NCBI GenBank assembly: GCA_009869945.1
Contig: WIXG01000027.1
Location: 1-64,000 of the forward strand
Reading direction: 5' to 3'
Length of the DNA: 64,000 bases
From: Mesaphorura yosii
Lineage: Eukaryota; Arthropoda; Collembola; Poduromorpha; Tullbergiidae
The notes under the pieces were generated by a model. The model saw only the letters and a list, made by a program, of their open reading frames with translations. It was not told where the DNA came from and made no database searches. The translations under genes were made by a program, and so were the position numbers. This document shows, piece after piece, positions 35,999-51,534 of the stretch. Position 1 is the first letter of the stretch; each line of letters opens with the position of its first letter.

Positions 35999-37872
35999 TT
36001 AATCTCCGTTGGTGTTATTTTGACCATCTTCAGTACAGCCACTGATGCGACTGATAGCTTCCTCGATAACCGGAACCAATTCCTAATTTCGCCGAAATTA
36101 TGAACATGATAAAATTCATCCATAAGTGACGCCATTGCTTACTAGAATTGCTATATAATCAATGACAAACTCACAGTTGCATCAGAAGCTTTAGCTATGT
36201 CGAGAACAGAAGTCCCATTAGCATTTCGATAATTTGGATTAGCATCATGCTGCAACAAGGCTGCCACAATTTCTCGGGTATCCTTTCTAGGATTTGAAAC
36301 AGCTGCCATAAGACATGATTTAGTGTTCAGTGTGTCATTTTTGTTAGGATTCGCTCCAGAAAATAAGAGAGTGCGAATGATAGCGAGCGAACTGCCTCCT
36401 GTCACTAAAATATTGAGACAAATCTCGTATTAACACACTGACTGATCCGAAGTGATGGACCATTGAAGATATACCTGCTCGAAGGAGTGGAGTCCAACCG
36501 GCACTGTCAACCATATTAATAGCTTCGGGTTTAGTGCTCAAAAGCAGTTCAAGGGTTTGGACACGTCCTCCGATGACCGCATGATGGATCGCGGTGGCTC
36601 CTGATCTGAAATTCGTAACGAGTAAATACTTGTTAGGTCTCCTGTCACATGTGTTCTAAAATAGATGGATTTCCTTCTATACACACTTACTTGTCTTTTG
36701 CCAAAACATCTACCCCAAGTTTAATAAGCATTCGAACACATTCAGTCGCGCCCCGTCCAGCTGAAGTCATCAATACGGTCTTGCCAGAGTTTTGAGACTG
36801 GTGGTTGATGTCAGCACCGGCGTTGAGCAGAATCGACATCAGATCAGTGTTGCCATTGGAAGCACAAAGCATGAGAGGACTCTGCCCCTTTCGGTCGACC
36901 GAATTAATGATCTTGAGCAAATAGTTGGGCCTGTTGAGGAAATTACTTTCTACAATCAGTACTGAATTTCCTACTAGAAGTAATGGATCAACTGTCGGAC
37001 TTACTTGCAGGTCCCAACAATGCGAAGCACCATTGCAAGTGCGTTGCAGTCAACAGCTCGCTGAAGCTCCTCAGCAGTGGGGGGAGCAACTGAAAGTTTA
37101 GAAATGCGAAATGCGTGGTTGTGGCATCAATTACTAGCTTTTAGCTTGTGTACCATCAGTGGATGCAATAATTTGCGATCCCCACTCTTGGTCGTGGCTG
37201 GTTTTGAGACGGAAGACCAAGTTGGTATCTGGACGAAGATTCTTCACTTGACATCTTGTTCCATAGCCCCTGAAGATTAGAATGGCACTCTTAAGCTGAT
37301 ATTTCGAAGTCACAGTTGTTAATTGACGGTTTCACTTACTTATAAACTGTTTCCCAACTCTCCTCATCCGAACGCGAACGTTTCATCTGGACTTCGAAAT
37401 AAGGCCCGGCTTCATTGAGGGGCAACGCAGCTTCCCCGCCCTCATCGGGAATGTCCGGCTCCATGGCTGAGCTTGCGGCGAGATTTGTGACCGCCAGAGA
37501 AGACATTAAAGCAGTAACTCCTTGCTGTTCAGTTCCACCAACTCCACGGGGGCCACAGTTCTGTTGAGCAGGGACATGCGGATAAGAAGGATAAGCTGGA
37601 ACATCCAGACAAGTGGCAGAGGCATCGAAGCCAGGAGCGACTACGTTTCGTGATGAATCAGTGGACCAAGCGAGGGTAATGGAATGAGAAGAGCGTCTCT
37701 TAACACGAAGGCCATTATTGGAAACCCATGGAATCTGTTCGTCCTCGCGATGTAGAGCAGCTCCTCCATGTGAAGTTGTAGGAGCTGGCACTACAGGCGT
37801 AAAGGGTCCACTCCCGAGCTCAAACTCGGACTCCGATTCGGTCAACCTCGGAGTCGATTCATGATCAGACAT
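35999..37872 (-). CDS. FANK1-like protein: fibronectin type III plus ankyrin repeats
   Basis: Exons 37872-37340, 37269-37154, 37089-37005, 36930-36691, 36605-36475, 36404-36175 and 36082-35999 encode 472 residues. The FN3 domain begins at SHSITLAWS (about residue 65) and, after an insertion of near 90 residues, resumes with YFEVQMKRS, ESWETVYKGYGTRCQVKNL, TNLVFRLKTS. It then runs into APPTAEELQRAVDCNALAM, the linker helix seen in FANK1. About six ankyrin units follow (GQSPLMLCASNGNTDLMSIL, GKTVLMTSAGRGATECV, GATAIHHAVIGGRV, GWTPLLRAG, KSCLMAAVSN, GTSVLDIAKAS). In mammals FANK1 is a testis protein that affects AP-1 activity and apoptosis. The order FN3 then ankyrin is almost unique to this family. 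MSDHES was preferred over a Met 22 codons earlier because an acceptor-like sequence lies just before it. Confidence 0.85.
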
Positions 37873-39795
37873 TTTGATCTGAAATTGCAATGGAAATTCA
37901 CTACTTTGGATTATAAATCCAAAATTACTACTACTCAAATCTTTGGATTACTTTGGCGTGCTTCAAATCGAACCGAGAATTTTTACGTAAATGATACGCG
38001 AAGATTGTACTCAAAGTCAAAATCAAATGAGACGAGTTTATAAACGAGATGTTGAATATGACAAAGTGAAGAGCAGTCTCTGGAAAGTTTCGATTCAACG
38101 TAAAGAACGTTTCAACTTCAACGTTTGCAATGCAAGGGCTTTGTCATCGACTTTGTTTGATCAATCAAGAGTTTCTTTAGGAACGAACTTTCTTCTTGGC
38201 AATGAACTCCAACGCAGTCATACTGCGACTTTACAAACTGTTGCATTTAAAAGAGTTAGATGAACTAAACCCCTCCGAGAAATAAAGTTCCAATTTTGTT
38301 TTCACTGCAAAATCCAATTGTTAAGCTCAATGATCATACCTATTTTATTCCTGGGACGGCCTAGTTGTTATTCGAATCTAAAAAGAGCCTGTCAAACCGT
38401 TGTCCAACTCATATGCTGCACATGGTTCAAAGCACTCTTTAAAATGTGAAATTCCCGATTCTTGCGAAGCCTGTTAATACCTTTGATGTTTTCATTTGGT
38501 GCGACAGTAGGCCAGGTTCGTGCTTGATTTAGGTCAAGTAAGCCTGTGACTTTCCATGCAGGTCAAAATTTCTCCGCAGTACGAAGTTGAGGAACATTAG
38601 ACATCGGTTCCTCTTTTTCAGGAAATCTTTGCTCGACCATTTTTTAAAAAAATTTCGACTTCCCGCCTTTGTTCTTGTTTTAAAAAAATTATCTTCGCTC
38701 AGTCAAGGGTGTTTTTACCCTCAGCTTGAAGCCCGATTTCTGAAATTTAACACAAATTAATTCTAATTTTTATTGTCTCATCTGTTTGGCCACAAAGCGA
38801 AAAGAAGTGGTGAGGAGCTTTCGCAACTTGCGTTCTTACTCCTCCGTGTCTTCGGGGGGCCTGGTCCACGTGTGACCACTTTACTCCTTCTAGTCTGCTG
38901 ATTAGGAAGATGAGAACCTTGTAATTATCTCCCGAATCATTCGCGGTGCTTGTTTTCATAAATGAATTATCTGACAATTTTTTTCCAGTTGCGTGTCAGC
39001 AAAAAATTAAGAAGTGCACAGCGTGTTTTTCTAACTTGACTTTTTCCTCATGCCTCCACCTTAAAAATTGACCTGTATGCAACTTATTATACCCAAAATT
39101 AGACCTCAGATTCTCCTTTACAAGACGCAATCTGTTTCAATATTCTGGAGCTTCTCAGACCTAACGAATTCAACGATGGAACTTTATTTCCTGGACTGGG
39201 TCTATTATGAGTTGAGGGATTATTCAGCGATAATGGAAGATTGCTGAAAATGTACTAGAAACGAACGAATAAAGCTTTCAGGAATGTTCCTTCAACACTT
39301 TTTTATTCAGAACTCAGCATACGTTTTGGTAACAATATTAATTCGTTGGCTTGATTAAAAGTATAAAATCGTAGTACAAAAATATGAGCGATTCAACAAT
39401 GAAGTTGGCGACTAGCGAGTTGTTGCTAGATGGAACGGACGCGATACTTCGTTTGGCATTAAAATTATACGCATGGCATTTCAAAGGCACCATTTAAGTC
39501 GGAAAGTTCAATATTCTAAGTCGTTTAAAATGGCTGTGCGGTTGTATATTAGTTACACTTACATTGGCTATTAGCTAGATCAGCTCAGCTAAATAATTAA
39601 TTAATTTCGTATTCGTATTGGCTTCAACTAAGACTATCACAGTCACTTCTGCAATGTGTTTGAACGAGCGAAGGAATTTTTTATTTGGAAAGGAAACAGT
39701 TTGTTTCATAAGTTAAGTAAATACTTTAATGTTTCAAGCGTAATGTTTCATATTCATAAACCCTATCTAATGTTGATATACGTGTACTCCTCACC
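37873..39795. other. Intergenic region
   Basis: Promoter side of the FANK1-like gene and 3' flank of TAMM41. AT-rich with homopolymer runs (38630-38700). No gene seen. Confidence 0.55.
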
Positions 39796-41685
39796 TTACT
39801 TTCCTTTACCAATCTTAACTTCTTTTTTAGCTCTGTTTTTTTCCTCTAACTTATCACTCGATCTTGACGATCCACACTCCTCCTTCTTTTTTTGCTCCTC
39901 AGATTCATGCTCCTTTGTACTCTCGGAAGCCAAGGATTCAGGATCTTCAGTATTAAACTCACATTTCTTCTCCGTGCTTTCTGGAACTTTCTCTTCAATA
40001 CCGTCGAGCTTCTTGGATGCGGTCTTTTCTGGATCATCCTCTTTGGTATCGCCGCGCTTCTTCGATTGAGTCCTTTCTGCATCTTTCACTTCAGTAACAC
40101 TTTCCTCTGCGATCTCGACTTGTTCCTTGATAAATGCCTTCTTGAGCTTCGTAGTCTTCATCAACTTCTCATAGGCGTAGTAAAGAGAGTTCACAAATCC
40201 GGTAGAGAGGAATCCCACTAAGGTTTGTCTCAAACTCGCACGGAAGACAATCTTAGTCAACGCTGAAGAAAGGATATCTGGAATATCTTCATGGCGATAG
40301 GATAATTTAATTAACTCATTCCTGACTTCTTTTGGAGTCAATACTTCAGACTGTTTCGACAGAAGACTCGGCCAACTGAACATCGACTTCCCTTCAGCTT
40401 TAACATGCTCCACCAGCTTAATCTGTGTAGAATAATTTGTAAGCGTTTTAGTACATAACAGAAAAAAATGTCAGACGATGATGATGCCCACCTGAAGGGA
40501 CGGTGGCAGCTCTTGTAGCTGTTTAAAGTAACGGCCATCGGTCCGGTACATCTTTGTGTATTCCACAAGAACGGAATCATACCACTAAATCAGTTAAATT
40601 GGAGCAATTGTAATCATTGCCTCGACACCATATAAATTTTGATAAGATTTACCCCTTCCATGCAAGGTGATTTTCTCAGAAGTTCTCCGTAAATCTTGTC
40701 GTACGCATTAATCAAAGGAACCACGATTGAATCCACCTTGCCAGGATCCTCTCCACCAATCAGCAAGCGAGAGTCTCCTGATAATAGAAAATAGAAAAAA
40801 AGTTGAGTCGCCAGTTGTAAGGCTAGACATTCGCCCGTACATCAACGAGTAAGCGTATCATTTCTAAACTTGCCTTGATAACTTAAACCCGCAATTGTAA
40901 CATACAACTCAAGCTTTGTAAATACTTCTGGGAGATACATCATTGAATATTCGAAGGCTCGTTCTCGATTTGCTGCCAGGATAGCACGAAGCCATTTGAA
41001 ACCACGAACGGTTGCCACAGGAGCCATCGGGAAATGCAAAACTGGCTTCTGGAGCCTCCCCGCTACATACAAATATTTCCATTGAGTTAAATCTTCCTCA
41101 AACACGGCAGCAGTGATGACCCCATACTTTACGACCTAAGAAAAAATTGAATCATCTGCCTTTAATAATACCATATTCTGTCTTCGGTTAAGCACATTCG
41201 GATAAATTTAGTCGTATTTTATGCACTCACGCAACCGTTGATCTCAGCGTAAGTGTTGTAGTATATACCACAAGCCAAGTTGTCCTGAATCCAGGCAATT
41301 TTTGCCGCTCCAAGCAATCGAAAACTTGAGTAGTGATTATAATTAGCTTCCAAATTCTTTGAGTGCCACTGAACTGAATCTTCAACTACCAAAATCAGGT
41401 CGATCATCTTGAAAGAAAAATGAAAGCCCCATTAGCCTCAACCCCCATACACTTGCATAAACATAACGATCAAGGAATTCTTACATCTCCCAACTCCCTT
41501 CCAACTTGAGGGAAAACACCGGATCCATACGCACAAACATGAACCAATCCCTCTACAGGGAATGCCTGGATTATACTTTTAATCTTTTCGTAAGTTTCTT
41601 CAGAAACCAGCTCATGATTCACTTCCACCAATTCTTCTTCAACTTCATCAAGAGGTAGAGCCTTGCCCCCAATTTTCTTCCACAT
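39796..41685 (-). CDS. TAMM41: Mitochondrial phosphatidate cytidylyltransferase (TAMM41)
   Basis: Makes CDP-diacylglycerol in the mitochondrial inner membrane, feeding cardiolipin synthesis. Exons 41685-41485, 41407-41231, 41135-40874, 40777-40653, 40584-40492 and 40422-39796 encode 494 residues. Family motifs: CAYGSGVFPQVGRE (nucleotidyltransferase G-S-G), MIDLILVVEDSVQWHSKN (metal-binding acidic residues), ACGIYYNTY, KYGVI, LYVAGRLQKPV, LPEVFTKLELYVTIAGLSYQGD, and the C-terminal SALTKIVFRASLRQTLVGF. The intron at 40873-40778 begins with gcaagt: a GC-AG intron, the only one in the window. The protein is about 180 residues longer than the human one, mostly owing to a Lys/Glu/Ser-rich tail after FIKEQ (about 120 residues, with a stretch of dense EEK/KKE). 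The rest of the family has no such tail that I know of. Confidence 0.93.
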
Positions 41686-43226
41686 GTTTATTTTCTCTAT
41701 CTAGCGTGTTAGAATCGACAAGGTAAGGCAAGTTAAGTCAATATAAGCGTATTGATGTTAGACCGAAGTAAATTTATTACATAGACAGAGTGCAACTCAC
41801 CAGGTAATCCGGTCACTGCGATACCGATCAGCTGTCCGAAACGACGAGCTGGAGGTCCTGATAGTGATGAACAGAACACTCCTCAACTAATTAGGGAATT
41901 AGAACCGAATTCGTCCCTTATGTGCACTGTCGGAGACGATAAAAGGAAAACTGACGTCGGAAAAGGACGAAAACGAAAGTGAAATGACGAAGATTGAAGA
42001 CTGACGACTACAGATGAGCAAACTGGGGAATTCGGATTGAAGCAAAAGCAACTTCGGCTTAAATGGCAAATGCATAGAAATGAAAATAACTTTCAACTGG
42101 AAAGCCGCGAAATCTTTCTCATTGAAGCTTATTCTTTACTACAAACTGTTGAGACACTCAGCGCAGACGATGGAACCCGAACAACAGCAAATCAGAGCAC
42201 TTGACTGTTTATCATGACAATGCTCAGCACAATCCTTTCATTTCATCGCTTGTTCTGTTCTCTTCTAAATTCGCAACTACATGATACGATTGCAAACGGC
42301 GGTCATTCTTCTCGGCCCATCCTGCTTGGCTCCCTATTCATCAGTATTTGCAAATCATATCAGCTGTACTCGGACAAAGTGTACAATTGATTTCATGAAA
42401 GGCGAACAGTTAGTGGCCAGACTGCTGTTCTTCTGTAAGACATGGCCTGGATGACGACGATATACTGATAAAATGAAGCTGACGCTGACAGAATCGAATG
42501 CGTATTTTGCACATGAAGCATGACTGACTCATTTGTGTACTTTACGATTTCAATAGAATTTTGCGATAATACAAGAAGTAGTAAGCAGTAAGCGATAAGC
42601 ATAACATTGAAGACTGAATGGACAGTAACGGAAGCGGATCAGGTTCAATGCTCAGAGGAGTTGATAGTTGAGACTGACATGATTCATCCAAATACTTTCG
42701 TACATGGACAGCGAATCGCGTCGCCAGCTCTCGCGTGTTATCTTGGTTTGGCTGGCGATAAGACAAATGTGTCAAACCTCACCAAACCAGAATGAAATTT
42801 CTGCATAGCATTTTTGCTTTATGAATGAATACAAAATGATTCGAGCTCTAGTTCAAGACGGGGGAAGACAGAGAACTATCTGTCAAAATGTAATCTTTGA
42901 CCAGCCCATTACTATTGCCTTCTGAATAATGTCTTCGCACTTTAATACCTTCTCCCACGAGGACGACTCCACTTAAGAGGACGAGTCATTTCAGATTTAT
43001 TAAATTAACTTCACTCTTGGTCTGGTAAAGCCTACGACGATGGTGATCGTTCAAGTATTGGCGACATGATACGGAAAAGGGGGAAAATGTGACATTACAG
43101 TATGGAAGGATGAAATGTCAAAATCTCCCCATCATCATAATCATAAAAGCTCTTTGAGATTTCCATCAAAGAGTCCACGAATTAAATGCTCTGCATCCAC
43201 AGGCTCCCTGCGTTGCATCCTGTCTC
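41686..43226. other. Intergenic region
   Basis: TAMM41 promoter side. No gene seen. Confidence 0.55.
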
Positions 43227-43499
43227 CAGGGTTCGAGAAATAACACTTTTTTAAAGAGAATATCACATACCACGATGAAATACTGGTATATACCGCACAA
43301 TACTGTGAAATACTGGTAAATACCGCCAATCTCAAGTAGCGATTTTCCTATTTTTAGGGCGCCACCTGGTGACCTGCGACAATTTTGCTAAAGTTTCATA
43401 GTATTTCACAGTATTTCACACTTTCACAGTTTTCAGTCAATTTCCCAACTGTATTTACTACTGTGATATATCAGTGGTATATACCATGGTCGAACCCTG
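43227..43499. mobile_element. Non-autonomous hAT-like MITE
   Basis: 273-bp element with terminal inverted repeats CAGGGTTCGA at the left and TCGAACCCTG at the right end (one unpaired base pair nearby). It is flanked by 8-bp duplications CCTGTCTC (43219-43226) and TTTGTCTC (43500-43507), which agree at six of eight positions. Ends beginning CAGGG and 8-bp duplications are typical of hAT elements. Inside are two copies of GAAATACTGGTA-ATACCG and several TATTTCACAG units in the opposite sense. No coding capacity. The mismatched duplications suggest an old insertion. Confidence 0.7.
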
Positions 43500-43507
43500 T
43501 TTGTCTC

Positions 43508-44854
43508 CCTCTTCGTCTTCACTTGAAATGACGCCCAATACTACTCAAATAGTAATAACTCGAAACGGAAGTTAATTCTTTATGACGTGATTAAATGGAC
43601 TCATAGCTTGGAATTCAATAGATTCGTATTCGTCGTCCCCGTTGCCTATTACCCTATGCTTAATACTATATGAGCTACATTCTGGACGCTGGACATATCC
43701 TCGGCAATGCACGCAATAATGCTAATAATGCATGTCTTGGATAAACTCTAAGCACATCACCGGTAAAGCCAAATTACAAATGGAGAACTGAAACCTCATT
43801 GAACGAATACTGGAATTCTAATGACGCCTCTGAAGATTCTTTATGTCTTTATGCCAATATTGCGACTCTGATTCGTCTGATGGCAGATCAATGGAAGAAA
43901 GACTCCTAAAACCTGAAAATTTTTGACCTTGAAGTAAATGTTTTGAAATTGGAGCTTCAATTTCAGTATTCCATTAATGAAGTCTTCGAAAGGGAAAGGA
44001 GGAGAGAAAACCGTAATCGAAATCCAAAGCATTCCTGGTATTGCCTAGCAACTTGGAGGAGATTAACGCTCAGATTACAGAGAGGCGATGGGAAATGTCT
44101 CAAGTGGTACTAAACAACTAAACCGTCATTGGCCTCAGTCTCAAATATCATTACCCTTCGATTCAGTAGGATCTGACCATACAGCCAACGTTTACAGCTT
44201 ATTTTCTTCCAAATCTGACCTCACCTTTTAAACACAGAAATGCGAAAGAAGTGCTATGATGTATGAAAGGATGATGGAGGTGTTGATGAAATAGTCGTTC
44301 CAGAGATGTTTTGATTTAACAGCAACGCCAATGGCTTTTCTCATGCTAATTGGATAATTGGTCGTCCAGTACGGAACCTAAGAATAACAATGATGTCACC
44401 TTTTCGCTTCTTCCTATGATGACTTGACAAGAATTTGGTATCTAATTAAATCAACCTGTCTGTCTACCTGCCATTACGTAACAACATTGCTGCGAACCGT
44501 CCCAAAATATGAGATAAGACAATCGAATTTCTCGTCTCACACAAACTGCAGCATGTCATGCGGAGAGTCGAGGAAGTCCTCCCGATATTTTTCGACTTAA
44601 GCAAACGTTGTTGCATTTATAAACATAAAATTATTAATACAACAAAAGTGACACACGGATGATTATTACTATAAATACGACGACAATGATAATAATATGA
44701 ATATTATTAAGATATTTTGTAGTAGTACTTTTAGAATAATAATAATTAATTATGTTAACATATTTCTTTAATTTTTATAAGAACATATTCTTTGTAATTT
44801 CTTCTTAAACTCTTCGCCTTGTATTTTGTGCTGATGAAATTTTGGAGCAACTTC
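43508..44854. other. Intergenic region
   Basis: 3' flank of Rho1; very AT-rich from 44620 to 44810. No gene seen. Confidence 0.55.
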
Positions 44855-50068
<5,214 letters not shown>

Positions 50069-51532
50069 TTAAATTATGTTCACATTAGCCGCAGAAGTCG
50101 AGGCCTGGCCTTGGATTGTCGTCCGTCTTAGATTAAACCAATCGTCTGACCGTTCAATAAGAACGTCGGCAAGTTTAGCCACTTCAGCTTGCGTTAGAAT
50201 GCCCTCAAATGCTTTTCTGAAGGTAATAACACACCGTACACACTCACCATACTTTTTCATAATCTGGCCAGATTCCGAAGATAATTTGCGGTAAGCATCC
50301 AACGATGCTGATCTAGGCTTTGGTATTGCTGTAGTGGAGATTGACCTTTCAGTTCCAACCCGGCATACAGATCCTGCCCTTTTGTTAGAATTGGGCTGAC
50401 GTGAAATGCACATACGCTCCAAATTCAGTTCTTGAGGACGACGTCTTGCAATGAGCTTCCTCTCTCCATTGTTCAGTACAACTTCAATATAGTCACCTCC
50501 ATCTCCTTCTTCATCTTGCTCATGACTTCCATTTGAATTTGCGACAGTACCTCCCATACTATCATCAGCCTCGTTATGTATCTCCTCTCTTGAACTCCGT
50601 CTCTTTTTTGGTGGAAGAAATCGGTCACTTGCAGTTGTGCGTGGTAACTGGAACTGTAGCCCTGGCGTCGAATTAGGTCCAACTTTCACTGTTGGGCTAG
50701 AAAGAGTGATTAATAAGCTTAGATTTTGTGATTACATGTTCATTGTATCTACTGAAACATCGTACCTGCGGGACGGTCGCACGCCGGGTATTGGTACAAA
50801 AGAACTTTTACGCCCTGGAGATGGAGTATTATCCATTCTTCGTCTCACCGGAGTGACGCTCTTCCTGTTGAAAAAAACCACGTCAAACACCTTCCGTCAT
50901 GAGCTTATGATTTTAAAATTATCAACCAAATAAATGCATGCCATGCAAATGGTAATAGATATAGACTCAACGTTTCCCATGAAGTCGGATCCAAATGCCT
51001 GAATCTTAATGAATCTAAAGTTGCCCCCAAATTCCCAATTTCTATGCAAAACTACATACCGTGGTCTTCCACGACCACGACGTTTCACTGTCGGCGTTTC
51101 TTCCTCATCCAAAAACGATGGTCCATCAACATGTCTGTTCTCTTCTTCCCATGGACTTCCCCTCTCCTTTGTGTATTCGGTTCTTGCCCTTTTGACCTTG
51201 GGTCTAGTGGTCTTGGCATTTGAGATTTTAGGCGGAGTCGGAGGCGGCAAATTATCACAAGCATCAAATCTGTGTAAAACCGGCATTTTTGGTGCCGGCT
51301 TCGGATACGTAGACTTTCGTTTTGACATCGTTATACGGAGTCTCTTCCTACGTCGACCTTTTGCTGGAGGCTCGTAGTGGTTAAACGGGCGGGAAACAAG
51401 CATACTTGGACTTGGTGCAGGACTAGATGTCGGCGTCTGCGCTGCGGCTGTAGGAGCATTGCCATCACTTTGAGATTCACGAGACTCTTCCATAGGTCGC
51501 CTCGTCTTTGATCGTGTCATCATATGATGCAT
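50069..51532 (-). CDS. Basic nuclear protein with AT-hook, possibly Borealin-like
   Basis: Exons 51532-51060, 50864-50766 and 50696-50069 encode 399 residues. I do not firmly recognise it. The first exon is rich in Lys, Arg, Pro and Ser (MTRSKTRRP, KGRRRKRLRITMSKRK) and ends with KRRGRGRPR, an AT-hook (G-R-P core) split by the intron. The middle reads KSVTPVRRRMDNTPSPGRKS then VGPNSTPGLQFQLPR and PPKKRRSS. An acidic stretch (HEQDEEGDGGDYIEV) leads to VVLNNGERKLIARRRPQ. The last 90 residues look helical (AYRKLSSESGQIMKKYGECV). The string of TPxx motifs followed by a small N-G beta segment recalls the C-terminal half of Borealin, but the N-terminal helices that bind Survivin and INCENP are absent. 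The upstream sequence has a donor (tctgaag/gtgagac) and an acceptor two bases before the ATG, so an untranslated first exon is likely. Confidence 0.75.
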
Positions 51533-51534
51533 GA

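Noticed and set aside
37873-37938. FANK1-like start 22 codons upstream
   Set aside because: The extra residues show no conservation pattern and an acceptor-like sequence sits just before the chosen ATG; not excluded.
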